This document shows positions 10,602 to 22,379 of a stretch of 64,000 nt of DNA, one piece after another. The first letter of the stretch is position 1, and each line of letters begins with the position of its first letter. Position numbers and translations under genes: made by a program. Location: assembly GCA_944990035.1 (NCBI GenBank), contig CALYLX010000099.1, positions 186,001 through 250,000 on the forward strand, read 5' to 3'. Origin of the DNA: Clitopilus passeckerianus. Lineage: Eukaryota; Basidiomycota; Agaricomycetes; Agaricales; Entolomataceae. The notes under the pieces were generated by a model. That model saw only the letters and a program-made list of their open reading frames with translations. It searched no databases and was not told the origin of the DNA.

Positions 10602-10994
10602 TCAGGCCCCCAGGGATTGGAGGCAAGGGTTTGAAGTCTGTCTCCTCTGGGTTGTTGAACCAGTTTTGTCGTTCGGGAAGAATTCGTCGAGGAAAGCTGT
10701 TCCTCCAATAGCAAAGAAGAGGTCTGTGAGGGTCTCCTCCGTTTCTCGATCAACTTTGTCCAAAAGTTGATCAAGATCGTCAGTGGTTTTCGCAAATTGG
10801 TGGCGCAGACGAGCCACTTCGTTGCGAGTTTCGGTTCGTCGGTTTTGGTAGAGGGTTCCTTGTTCTCCCACAGCGGTGAGAGGGTTGTCGTTGCTGCTCC
10901 AGGCAGTATGCGTACGGAGCGCCGTAATAGCGGTATCGGATTTGAAGGTGTTGCGGATGATGGTGCGGTCGTAGGAAGAGGCATTTTGAGACAT
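10602..10994 (-). CDS. Inner element accessory ORF A, coiled-coil-like protein
   Basis: The frame begins MSQNASSYDRTIIRNTFKSD, 39 bp beyond the pol stop, and runs 130 codons. The middle is strongly helical and charged (RRTETRNEVARLRHQFAKTT, DDLDQLLDKVDRETEETLTD), consistent with a coiled coil. Near 10,660-10,690 the more protein-like reading moves to another frame (NNPEETDFKPLPPIPGGLRK...) that ends at 10492-10494. A small indel has therefore probably truncated this copy. No recognised domain. Its position between pol and the 3' LTR is where a third gene would lie; it has no visible signal peptide or membrane segment, so it does not look like an envelope protein. Confidence 0.5.
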   Translation of the reverse strand: MSQNASSYDRTIIRNTFKSDTAITALRTHTAWSSNDNPLTAVGEQGTLYQNRRTETRNEVARLRHQFAKTTDDLDQLLDKVDRETEETLTDLFFAIGGTAFLDEFFPNDKTGSTTQRRQTSNPCLQSLGA

Positions 10995-11032
10995 TGTTAT
11001 ATAGTGGATGTGAGTGGGTTTGCTATGTGGTG

Positions 11033-14000
11033 TCAGGTGAGTTTCTTCCTCTTTTTATACTCGGTGAGTATTTTCTTGGCGTTCCGCAGTTCCGACTCGG
11101 GCATCCATTCGTTGTCCGCTGATGGCCATCCCTTCCATTTTACGAGGTATCTGTGTCGCCCTTTGCCTTGTTTCTGATGGGCCACAATTGCTTCTATTTC
11201 GTATTCTTCTATTCCGTCGATTTCGTCAGGTGGCGGTTTAGAGAAGCTGGGTCCATGCGCTTTGGTGGAGATGTAACGGGTGAGAAGTGACGCGTGAATC
11301 ACCGGGTGGATCTTCCATCGTCTTGGCAGGTCGAGTTTATAGGTCAGGTGTCCTTTTACCTCAAGTATCTTGAAGGGTCCTTCTCGTTTGGGTGCTAGTT
11401 TCTTGGAGATGTTTCCTTGATTGAGATTTGTGGCTTCTAACCACACCTTTTCTCCGACTTTGAATGGGGTGAACTGTCGTGTGATCTTCTCTGCCATGCG
11501 TTGCGCAGCAAGTGCATGTGCAGCATTTGCTTCATCGCGTGCTAGCAGAAGTTCCTTGATCCGTTTGTCAACTGCGGGAATTTTGCTAGTGGGAGCAACT
11601 GATGGGAGTGCAGGTGGTTCGTATCCCATCATTAGGTAGAATGGGGTTCGTTTGGTGACAGAGTGTGTTCGGCTGTTGTAGGAGAATTCTAGAGTGGTAA
11701 TCCATTTGGACCAGGATTCGGGGTTCTGTGCACAGAAGATGCGGAGATAGGCATCAATCTCCTGATTGATCCTTTCTGTCGCACCATCGGTTTGTGGGTG
11801 GTAGGCGGTGCTCATGTTGAGCTTGATTCCAAGGAGTCGTCCCATTTCTTGGAAAACTTTAGAGGCGAATTGAGGTCCTCTGTCTGAAATTCCTTTGTCG
11901 GGAAGTCCAAAGCGACGGTAAACGTTGTCAATGTAGGCGTTTGCAGTTCCTGTGGCGTCGATTTTCTTTGTGCAAGGGATGAAAATTGCCCCTTCGTAGC
12001 TCCATGGTCGACCACGGCCATAATGCTATCGAAACCATCACTCTCTGGGAGATCCGTGTGAAAATCGTACGTCACTAGCGAAAATGGCCTAGTGGTTTCG
12101 GATTTGATGGGCATTAATGGTGGAGCGGTGGGGTGGCGATTGATTTTCATTTGCTGGCACATTGCACAGCCCTGCACAAAGTTCTTGATGAACACTGACA
12201 TCCCTGGCCACCAGTAGTCCTTCCGGACTTTTTCCAGTGTCCCAAATTGTCCAGGGTGTCCTGCGCTGGGTAGATCGTGATAACGTTGGACTATCTTCCT
12301 TCGGAGGTCTTCGTCATCTGGTACCACACACTTGTCCTTGTAGTACAAGATGCCATCGTCAAATTTCCAGTCTTCCAGGTTTGATCGGATTGGTGGGGGT
12401 CCGTCTTCTTTGGCGGTGCGAATGGCGTCAACAATCAGTTTGTCATTGACCATCTTGTGTACAATTTCGTCCTTTAGTTCAATGTCAATTGAGCGAAGGA
12501 AGAGCTTGTCGGGGAGGAGAATGATGTCTTCGTTGTCGGTGTCTTCACCTGGGATGTGGTCTGGTCGTCGAGATAGTGCGTCAGATTGTATCATCTTTGC
12601 ACCAGGGGTGTGTACAAGTTTGATGTTAAACTGGGATAGCATCAAATTCCATCTTGCTTGTCGTCGGTTCAACTTCCGGGCTTCTCGGAAGTATGTGAGG
12701 TTTTTGTGATCGGATAGAATCACAACTGAATGTTGGGATCCATGGAAGTAGTGTCGCCAGGTTTCTAATGCGCGGATAATGCCTAGAAGTTCTCGGTCGT
12801 AGATTTCATAGTTCCGTTCTGTTTCCGAGAACGATTTAGATATGAAACCACATGGGTGCCATGATCCGTTGGCGTCACGTTGTTGTAGGACTGCTCCTGT
12901 TGCATGTTTTGAGGCGTCGCTTTCCACCACAAATGGCTTCGTGGGATCAGGCATCAGCAACACAGGCGCTTCCAGGAATTTGTCTTTCAGGGTAGTGAAA
13001 GCTTTGTGACATTCATTGGTCCATTCCCATTTCTTGTCTTTCTTGGTGAGTTCGTTCAGCGGTTTGGCAATTTCCGCATATTTTCCGATGAACCTGCGGT
13101 AAAAGTTTCCGAATCCTAGGAATGATCGGACTTCCTTTACTGTAGTTGGCGTAGGCCAGTCGCGCATCCCTGCAAGTTTGACAGGGTCCATGGAGATCTT
13201 GTTTGGTTCAATGATGAACCCAAGGTATTCCACTCTTGTGGTGTCAAATTGGCATTTCTCTGCTTTGAGGTAGAGATCGTTGTTTTGTAGTCTTTGTAAG
13301 ACTCTGCGTGTGCGTTCTCGGTGTTTTTCTGGATCGTTGGAGAAGATGAGGATGTCGTCCATGTAGATGATGACCCATCCTTCGTCTATCATGTCTCGGA
13401 AAAGGTGGTTCATCATTGCTTGGAAGGTACCGGGTGAGTTCATTAGTCCAAAGAACATCACCATTGGTTCAAATAACCCTCGGTTGGTCTTGAACGCTGC
13501 TTTCCATTGGTCACCATCTTTGATGCGGATGTTGTGATATCCCCATCGAATGTCGAGTTTGGTGAAGACAGTTGCTCCTTTGAGTTTATCGATGAGTTCG
13601 CTAGCCAGCGGTAAGGGGTAAGCGTTAGGTATTGTTCCTTCGTTGAGTCGTCGGTAATCCTGACATGGTCTCAGGGCTTCCGAGTCTTTCTTTGCAACAA
13701 AGAAGAACGGAGATGCTTGTGGGGAGTTGGATTCTCGGATGTATCCTTTGGCTAGATTTTCCTTGAGAAACTCGTCGAGTTTTTCTTGCTCTAAGGGGCT
13801 GAGCGGATAGACCTTGCAGTCTTTTGGCACGAAATCTGTCTTCAGATCTATGGCGTGATCCCAGGGTCGGCTTGGTGGGAATCGTTCAGATGCTGCTTTC
13901 TCAAAGACTTTTCTGTAGTCTTGAAGATAGTCGGGGATGATTTCGTCAAGGGATTTCTTTGGTTCCTTATCTTCTCGTTTATGTTCCAGAGCTTGCGAAA

Positions 14001-14730
14001 TTGATGTTTTCGCACGTATCCACACCTGCTGTGTGTGGTGTCTGGTTGCTGGATGGTGTGTTACCACCGTCTGTCGTATTGTGGTAGTTGGCCTGATTGG
14101 CCCGTACACAAGGTAATCCTTTGTGTGTTCCTGCGTAAGTGGGGGTTCCTCCTTGGTGAATATTCCGACTGCCGGTTCGTTCTGGCAGTATGCGATGAGA
14201 AAATCTTCATTGATCTCTTCTCCGTCTTCGACTATTCGGAAGTAGTCGCTAAGTCCTTCTGATTTTCCGGGATTCTCTTCGGAACAATCAGGTGCTGGGG
14301 TAGGTGGCGTGTTTTCCTCTAGTAGTTGTTCTCGGATGGCTCTCATCCGCTTGATGTCTACTGCTCGCATCAATGTTTGCGACAGTCGTTGGGTAATGCG
14401 TGATTCGTCGATTTCGAGTGTGCCGTCGCTCCACGATATGATTGGATCTACCCGTTTTAGCCAGGGTAATCCAAAAATCAGGTGGTCTTTCCCGAGTCCA
14501 GTGACAAAACATCTTTCCTTGATGATGGCTGTCCCTATCTTGGCAATAACCCAGGTAAAGTGGGTAATAGTTCCTTGTTTGTTCAGGGTGCCATCAACGT
14601 TTCGTGCTGTAATCGGTTGTCGGAGTGGGAGTAGTGGGAGGTGATGTGTCTTGGCGAAGACGGAGTCGATAAATGACCCTTGCGCTCCAGAGTCAATGAG
14701 AGCTTTTGTGCCGGCGATTGTTGTATTTCC
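11033..14730 (-). pseudogene. Inner element pol: PR-RT-RNaseH-IN-chromodomain, frame broken in integrase
   Basis: Pol is open from about 14730 (GTKALIDSGAQGSFIDS, aspartic protease) in the -1 frame relative to the end of gag. Reverse transcriptase has the YMDD box (VIIYMDDILIFSND). RNase H shows VVESDASKHATGAVLQQ and FNIKLVHTPGAKMIQSDALS. Integrase has the HHCC zinc site (GHPGQFGTLEKVRKDYWW ... CAMCQQ) and the first catalytic Asp (VTYDFHTDLPES). Near 11,985-11,992, in the stretch encoding DHGATKG, one base appears to be missing. The continuation is in another frame at 11033-11845, with YHPQTDGATERINQE (catalytic Glu) and a classic chromodomain (YLVKWKGWPSADNEWMPESE). As it stands the polyprotein would stop at about 11812, without the integrase Glu or the chromodomain. 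Confidence 0.85.
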
Positions 14731-14732
14731 AT

Positions 14733-15909
14733 CTAGGGGTCTTGTAGAGAGATTGGGATACGCATAGATTCAGCATAAAAATCAGTAGCTACAAGTACAC
14801 TGGAAATATCAATCGGGCGAGGAAGTACTGACGTCGGCTTTGCAGTCTTCCTCTTTAAAACCCTCAGCCTCTGCTTCAGTGTAGAATTCAGCGGCTTCTT
14901 CTTGGGCATGTCAGCTAGGACTGCTCTGACATATTTGATCAACTCGGCTCCCTTCTCAGGTTTCTTGTGGAATCGGCTGTCGTTGTTGCTAGGGTAGGTT
15001 CTTCCAAAATTCTTCCTTTGAAGACATTGTTGGATCGTGTGACCTTTCTTGGAGCAATAGTAGCACAAGTTGTTCTTCTTGTGATGTTCTCTTTCCTCCT
15101 GGGTGAGGCGGCGTTTGGGTGGATCAGTGGTGAAACGATCAACATCCATAGCCATTGGGTCTCGGGCTCCAGTAGGTGTTTTGTAAGCACCTTTGACCAT
15201 ATCAGATGTCTTGATGATACGGGTATGTCCCATGATTGTCTTGGCACGTCGCCAGTTGTTGTCAAACTGGACGGCTTTCTTGACCCAATCGTCGAATGTG
15301 GTAGGAGGGAATCGGAAAAGAGAATTTTCTCTCGGAGTTTGGGGTAAGTCCTTCCATGAAGATCTCAATCTTTGCAGTGTCACCGCTGAGATCAGTTCGT
15401 GCAAGAATATTCTTGAAGACGGTGACAAATTCGTCAGCTGTCCCATCCTGTCGTAAGGCTTTGAGTTGGAGGAGTGCGGCAGCTTTGTCGTCGGTAGGGG
15501 AAAAGGCTTCTTTGAATTGGTTGATAAATTCAGCGTAGGTGGCTTTCCTTTCAGCTGCTGAATATTTATCGTGAAATTCTAATCCCCATGCTGCTGCAGT
15601 TCCTTCTTTGAGGAAGGATAGGGCGATGCGAATCTTCTTGTCATCTTCGAGTTGGTTGAGGTTGTTTAGGATGAGGTAGTCTTCAAGTTCCTGAATGAAC
15701 TTTCTGGTCTTGGATCGGTCTCCGGAGAACGTTTGGGGTTTGGCTCCAATGTCCTTCTTGTTGTTGTTGTCTTGTGACATTTCGTAGTCGAAATCGAAGT
15801 CGGTCTCTGGTTCAATTGTTTCTGCACTGGGGCGCTCCTCTGGCTCAGCTGTGGGGCTCTCCTCTAGCTGTTGTTGTACTTGGTGTTCTTCTTCTTCCTC
15901 TTCGGGCAA
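14733..15909 (-). pseudogene. Inner element gag with CCHC zinc knuckle, one frame change
   Basis: The N-terminal part (15262-15909) reads a Glu-rich leader, then a capsid-like helical region (DRSKTRKFIQELEDYLILNN, LKEGTAAAWGLEFHDK, YAEFINQFKEAFSP, DEFVTVFKNILART, FMEGLTP). Around 15,310-15,345 the protein-like reading switches to the next frame (FRFPPTTFDDWVKKAVQFDN). It continues through the zinc knuckle CYYCSKKGHTIQQC to TAG at 14733-14735. The shift is inside capsid, so an indel is more likely than a programmed event. No in-frame ATG precedes the Glu-rich leader close by, and the frame appears to stay open further upstream, so the true start is unclear. Gag and pol then overlap with pol in the -1 frame, a common Ty3/gypsy arrangement. 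Confidence 0.75.
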
Positions 15910-16376
15910 GACAGAAGCGCTGGTAGACGGGACTAGTGATGGGTTCCTGGATATTGCTGTGGGTAATGGTGCGAAGCGTCGCTGTTCCTCCTCGTCTACT
16001 TCAATGTCGTGTTCTCGTTGAGCTCGGACAATAGCAGGGGTCTTATGAGGTCGTTCAGGGGTAGGGAAGTCTAGAGCGTGGAAGTGTCTGCTTTCAACGG
16101 CAACGGTGGTGAATGTGAATTTGCCAAGGGAGAGAGGCGTAGCACCAGCGGTTATTGTTGTGATTAAAACCGCAGTAGCTTCCGTTGGTGAACTTGTAGA
16201 CGTTGTTGGTTCCTTCTACTAGAGTGGTATTTCGTGGCGGGTGGTCTGCCCTGTGTACGACCGTGGTGACTGAGTGGTAGCCGCAACGGCAATCGGCCTG
16301 TTGCGTGCTTCTGCTGTGTTGTCGTGGGGTGGGCCTGCGCTAACAATGAGCGGGCCTTCTGAACAGCTTGACCTTT

Positions 16377-16841
16377 TGTTAAGGCAGAGCCTAACAACTT
16401 AGGTAATACTGTTTACGCTCGATGTCTTTGATAAACAAAGACAGAGATTTGTCAGCAGCTGCGGCTGTACTGACGACCTGGTGAGATTGACGAAGCAAGG
16501 GACTTAAAGGCGAAATAGAGAACTAAGCAGTTAGGTAGATTGCCTAGGTCAAGCTGAGGAGCCTTGACCAAATGGTACAGGTTTATATACCTATCTAGTA
16601 GTTCTAAATATAGCACATGCGCAGCATGCTGAGTAAGTAATGAGTCATGCGCAGCATGATGAGTAAGTACATGAGTCAGAAAGAGTCAGATAAGGTATAA
16701 GTCTCTCACGATCGTGAGAGATGCGGAGTAAGCATGGAAAAAGATGAAAAATGCGCAGTGATGCGCAGCATATGTGAGTAATCGTGCATAGGTAAGCGGG
16801 CCGGGGTATGTAAGGAGAAACATGTAAGCAAAATCATAACA
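16377..16841 (-). repeat. 5' LTR of inner element
   Basis: 465-bp direct repeat of 9633-10097, including the 20-bp palindrome (16702-16721) and the tgcgcag motifs. The outer element's open reading frame runs into this LTR before stopping, which produces a short artificial tail after the AINT residues at the insertion point. Confidence 0.95.
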
Positions 16842-16846
16842 GTATT

Positions 16847-19800
16847 GATTGCAAATTCGACCGCCGGCAATCGTGATACCCAATCTCGTTGATTCGGTCC
16901 GATGCACTGACGAATCATCTGAGTTACAGTGCGATTTGCACGCTCAGTTGCGCCATCCGTTTCAGGATGATAAGCGCTCGACAGTTTGAGCTGCGTTCCA
17001 ATCAATCCGTGGAGACGCGTCCAGAATACGCTCGTGAATAGCGTATCACGGTCACTAACAATGGCCTTAGGTAGCCCATGTAGTTTGTAGACCTCAGAGA
17101 ATACCAATTCAGCTACATTTCGAGCTGTATAGTTAATTCTCGATGGTATCAAGTGCACCATGCCAGTCAAATGATCTATGACGACCGTAATGGAATCATA
17201 GGTGGCATTCCTATCCTTTGATAGGGGTAAGGGACCGACAAAGTCAATCCCGATGACTTCCCAAGGGTGCGATGGCACCGGAAGTGGGTGCAAAAGACCA
17301 TAGGGTCTCTGGTTGCTAGGCTTGGAGCGCTTGCATGTAATGCAGCTATCGCAATATGCCTGAACGTCTGTAATCAGACTTTTCCACCAAACATGGTCCC
17401 GAAGGTATGTAGTGGTTTTCCGGGCGCCTAAGTGTGCTAGAAGCGAATGTGCTTCTGAAATCACAACTTCCCGGATGTTTCTTCCATTGAGAAGAACGTG
17501 AGGAATGCAGAGCAATCTTAGATTTCGCTCTTTCAGGTAAACGAGGTTGTCATCTACCTCAAAGTTCCTGAATTCACTCGGCTTCTCGACAATTTTAGCA
17601 AAGAAGCTATCCTCGGAATATCTGTTTTGAATATTTCCGAGTAAATCGATGGGCTCGCGCCCTCCGTTCAACAATTCCACCAATGGAATTGCGGCAAATC
17701 GGTCGGCAAGACTTTGAGATCTCTTTGCAAGCGCCTCATCTTGATCTGCTTCCCAATTAGGCAACCGAAGTTCTGGTTCTTTGTGAGAACCGTCTTCTTC
17801 AATCTGGGCGTCATCTAGGCCCTTTTCACGCGTTTGAACTGATTTCTTACGCGCAGGAAGTCGGATGGTAAGTTTTTGTGTACTTTGTGTACCACCCTCG
17901 CCCTCCTTTCGTTGCTGAGGTCCCTTCAGCACGAAATTTCGGACTGTCCGCTTAGCAAACTCATTTGCCGTCTCTGGACGACCTGACTCCGCAGGTGGCA
18001 CCACACGGCGTTTCCGTGTTTTTGGTGCGTTGTTACCTGAAACGGGAGACGCGTTTTCATCAGAATTCGCGCCCTCCACCTCAAGTTCTCCGGCAGCTAA
18101 TGAAAGCTGCGCCATCTCGCCCTCTAAACCGACGAGAACTGGCATTGTAATGCCGTGTACCACCAGATTGTCATTATCGATGACATCATGGTATGTGTAT
18201 TCGCTTCTGGCCCTCACCGTCCCTGGCGCATCGAAGGAATACAATCGAGATAGAGAATCCGAAAGGATATTCTCCACTCCAGGTACGTAGATGATCTCGA
18301 AGTCAAATTCGGAGATCTTTTCTAACCACCGGGCCTGTCTTCCCGACAGGTCCTTTTGCTTCAGTAGGTGAACAAGACCCTTGTGGTCTGTGTACCATCG
18401 AAAATGGACACCCTGCAGTATGTCGCGATGCCTTAGCATGGATTCCACGCCGGCTAACATCTCGATCTCGTGCACAGGATAATTCTGTTGCGCAGAATTC
18501 AGCTTAGCCGAATAGAACGCAGCCACTTTGGCCGTTTTCCAATCTTCCCCTTGGCTGACGACACCAGCAATTCCAGTGATGCAACCGTCGGTTACAAGGT
18601 TCACTGGAGGTGTGTCCTTTCCATAGGTAAGTGGTTTCCGGTGGTGGTCTTTGCACGATGACGCTAACCGTTTGATATCTTCAAAGGCGCGTTGATGGGT
18701 GTGTTCCCAACGGAAGGGAACAGTATCACCCGTCAAACCGTGTAGAATCCCCATCGGGATGCGTACACGGTCAATGTCATCTGCGAGGTATCCGGCCGCA
18801 CCGAGAAATCCTCGCAGAAGGTCTCTGTTCGTAGGGACCTTCCATTTTACCAACGCATCGACCTTTTCAGGATCCATTTTGATCCCTTCATCGTCGATGA
18901 TGCGTCCGAGTACCTTCATATCCTTGCACAGGAATTGGAGCTTTTTCTCCGAAAGGTAAAACCGTTCCCTTTTCAGAATATCGAGCACAATTCTGACATG
19001 CTCGATGTGTTCCTTCAGGGTATTCGAATAAATGATGATATCATCGAGATATACATCAAGGAACCGGCCAATATACGATGAGAACAGGTAGTTCATTAGC
19101 GCTTGGTAGGTTGCCGGTGCATTACAGTCTCCCTGTTGCACGACATTACTGACCATGTTTCCATCGGGGGTGGAAACAGCAGAGCGTTCAACATGTTCAG
19201 GTACGATCCTGATCTGTTCATACGCGTCCTGCCCGTCAATAATTGACCGATACTTTGCAGCAGCGGCCCTCCTCAAGATACCATCAATATCCGGCAAAGG
19301 AGATGATAACTTCTTGGTATTTGCGTTGCGCTCGCGCAAATCAAACACGGTACGCATTCTGATTGGTTCTCCAGCCTTTCCAGGCTTCTTTACGAACAGA
19401 ATGGGAACGGTATTCCCAGCACTGGTGACCTTCCACCTGCCGCTTTTGATATACGCGTCCCTTTTTTCAATCCATTGCGCTTTCATCGGTTCAGGACAAC
19501 GCGATGGACGCCACGGATACACCTTATGCGGATCAATCAAAGGTATAGTATGGTTTATTGCCCTCAAAGGAGGCAACGGAGTCTCACTCGCAAGTTTACA
19601 GAGTGGTCTCGCATACTCACAAAGTTTCTCTCGAATCTTTTCGAGGTCATCTTCATACAAGGACATTGCCCGAGAGGACAATGTCGTTACACCAGGACCC
19701 TTCAGGGGTAACGAGGTGAGGTTACCAATTGTAATGCTCGGTGGATTCACACTGAATGTCACTCGATGCTGATACAGCCATGGTGTGCCAAGAATCACAT

Positions 19801-22366
19801 CATAATTTGAGATGTTAATTACATCAAAATGACGATCCTCTCCTATCCCCTGGTATTCCAGCCTGGCGGATACGGCATAATTCACGCGTGAGCGCGACCC
19901 TTGCACAGCAAGCTGTACCAAAATAGGTGAAGTTAGTTCCTTCCTCGTCAAGTTGAGTTGTTGAACTAACGTTGTTGACACAAAATCACCGAGTGATCCT
20001 GAGTCGATTAACGCCTTCGCCGGGTGCCCATTGATGCGGACAACAACAACGAGTGGCTTAGGAACGGACCTAGAAGGGTCTTTTGTCATTGACGCGTTCC
20101 TTTGCAAAGAAGGGTACGTACCAGCCTGTACCTGCTGACCGTAAAGATCAATGATGATGCCAGTGCGTCGATCATTCCTTCTCCTATTGCCTCGGTAAGG
20201 GTAAGCGCGAGGCTGTGGGCGTACTTTGAAGAGATTGGTGAGCAAATCATGTTCTCCTCTCTCAAAAAAGTCCCATCGAGGTCTTTTCAGAACCCTCTTC
20301 GCATACCAGTTGTTCAGATTGAACTTGCGCATGCGAAGGTACCTTCCAGCAATCAAATTCTTTGATCGCCGGTAAGTATCAATGATTTCATATTCATCAT
20401 TATTGATTCTGTGCACGTCAAAGATCCTGACGCGCTTCTGTTCCTTAGGTCGGAAACTGGAATCAAGCACGCGTTGGGCATTCCAAGCCCACATATCCGG
20501 AGGGGATAACTTAGTGCACATCCGATCATAATCATAGATCGGTTTGTTCGTGTACTGGCTCATTGCACGAGCGTACCACGCAGCAGGTGAGAATTCCGGA
20601 TTCTCAACCGTGCTAATTCGAACTCTCAAACCATCGTGCTCAGGGTGAACACTATCCATCACAATCAAGTGGTCAGGATCGGTTTGGTACACCAGGAAAC
20701 GGGTGTCAATATCTGTAAGTGATTCCTTAGAATCTCCTGGATAGGGTGACGAACTTTCAAGCAGGAACATCATCTTCCTCGCGTGAACATCACCAATAGT
20801 CATTCTAGGGCCCGAAATGGCTTCATCTTTCTGGGCGAACTTCATTCGAAAGTCCGTGAAGATTAACCACTCGCGCTCAGGATGACGGTGCCAAGTTCTC
20901 AATGAGATAGGTACGCTAATATCCCTTGAGAGGATATCATCGAGCTCAGCACCCGTTAGCTTCTTGTGCGCGTTTGATCGCTCATCAAACGGGTCGACGA
21001 AGTCAGGGTAAAGTTCCCTGGGAGGTATGATCTCCCTTCCCGGAAACTCAAAATCCGAATTATGATCGGTTACTGACGCATCAGACACTTCAGAATCTGT
21101 GTCATCGTCAAGGGCCCAGTCCACCATACCAAGGTTCAAGGTTTGAGTGGTCTCGGCCAGACTTGCCTCACGAAGTTTTTCGGTGCGGTCAAAGTCAATT
21201 CCTACGCTGAAGTTACTAACTCCAGGTGGTTTCCCTTTGCTTCCTTTAGCCGTATTGGCCTTGGGACAGTTCCTGGACATATGTCCGGGTTCCTTGCAAC
21301 GGAAGCAACGTCCTTCAGCGCGAAGTTGCTCTTTCTCTTCCTCGCTGAGGTGAGTTTTGGCATTCGCGTTTCCTCCATTTGATTTGGAGGAATTGGACTC
21401 ATTCTTCCCGTATCCAGAATTATTTCCAGACGTGGAAGGCTTGTGACGGCGCTGATCATTAGACTTGGTCTGATGATTTTGGCGAGAACCCTGACGGTGA
21501 GAGTTTCCACCACCATTTCCAGCTTTGGGAGGCTGAGGGTCTCGGCGCTGTTCATTTCGGCTATGGTCAGGTCGATCATTTCGACGTTCCTCATTGCCAA
21601 CAGCCTCTGCCATCTCAATGTATTCGGCCTCGCGAACTACATGAGACCATTTGGCAGTCTCTGGATTGATCTTGGCCATGTAAAGGGCCTTTCGAATCGA
21701 CGGACGGAAGTTGTGGAACAACTTCACGACCTTTTCCTTTTTGCGGTAAGAACCGACTGTAAGGAATAATTCATTCAACTCAGCAACGTAGTCCCTGACT
21801 GATCGATTGCCTTGTTGACAGCGTTCCAGGCGCTGGCGTTGCTTATCCCTGTAATTCAGAGGGAAACACGCATTGAAGAGTCCAATGAAGAACTCCTCGA
21901 GGGTCCATTTCTCCGGATGGTGAGAAACGGCCCTGGCATAGTAAGTATATGCTCTTCCGGTGAGGAATTCAGACAAAACTAAAACTTGTCGTCGTTTCTC
22001 TACCAGGCCATACTTGACGTAGGCGGTCCCATGGGTAAGGAACTTCTGGAACTGCTGTAAATCGGCAGTACCAGAGTACTTCTCCGGCGGGGTAGGCTTG
22101 ATCAAGGTCCTAACATAGGCCATTGATCGAGATTTGCGATGCTTACGCTCCTTTCGGCCCTTTCGGGTCCTTCGGCGGCGGCGGCCTCTATCCTCAGAAG
22201 ATTCGGAGGAGGAAGTGGAGGAATCAGAGCTCTCATCAGAGCTCGACGAATCCGATCCACTCGGAGGTGAGTCCTCACTGTCAGATGAGCTCGACTCACT
22301 GGAGTCAGAGCTATCCTCATCATCATCATCAGAGGTCGGACCTCTTCTTGTGACGAAGGCGGCCAA
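16847..22366 (-). pseudogene. Outer element gag-pol, disrupted in integrase by the inner element
   Basis: A single open frame of about 1,840 codons up to the insertion point. In order: a long Ser/Asp-rich leader; capsid-like gag (MAYVRTLIKPTPPEKYSG ... SVRDYVAELNELFLTV); zinc knuckle CFRCKEPGHMSRNC; protease (AKALIDSGSLGDFVSTTL); reverse transcriptase with DVYLDDIIIYSN; RNase H (VNLVTDGCITGIAGVVSQ, ENILSDSLSRLYS); integrase zinc site (HLGARKTTTYLRDHVWW ... CDSCITC) and the full catalytic triad (GIDFVGPLP, VSDRDTLF, YHPETDGATERAN). The insert lies just after PAVEFAINT, downstream of the catalytic Glu. Gag and pol share one frame with no frameshift, unlike the inner element. The first in-frame ATG is at MAYVRT, so the upstream Ser-rich part needs another start or an upstream fusion. 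RNase H has DGC where DAS is usual. Confidence 0.85.
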
Positions 22367-22379
22367 AGGCGCGCCCTAA

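Larger units (their letters stand above)
9633..16841 (-). mobile_element. Inner Ty3/gypsy chromovirus nested in outer pol
   Basis: A 7.2-kb LTR retrotransposon in the same (minus) orientation as its host. LTRs at 9633-10097 and 16377-16841 are both 465 bp and look identical by eye, with TGTTA...TAACA ends. It is flanked by a 5-bp target duplication, gtatt at 9628-9632 and 16842-16846. From the right LTR leftward it encodes gag with a CCHC knuckle, then protease, reverse transcriptase, RNase H, integrase and a C-terminal chromodomain. Two further open frames lie between pol and the left LTR. A gagaggg polypurine-like tract abuts the 3' LTR. A one-base shift breaks the integrase frame near 11,990, and gag also changes frame once. 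Confidence 0.95.

Noticed and set aside
10131..10994. Envelope-like third gene of the inner element
   Set aside because: No signal peptide, transmembrane helix or glycosylation-rich ectodomain is visible. The proteins look soluble and basic.
16706..16846. C-terminal tail of the outer pol frame (after AINT)
   Set aside because: This part is simply read-through into the inner element's LTR. It is not native coding sequence.
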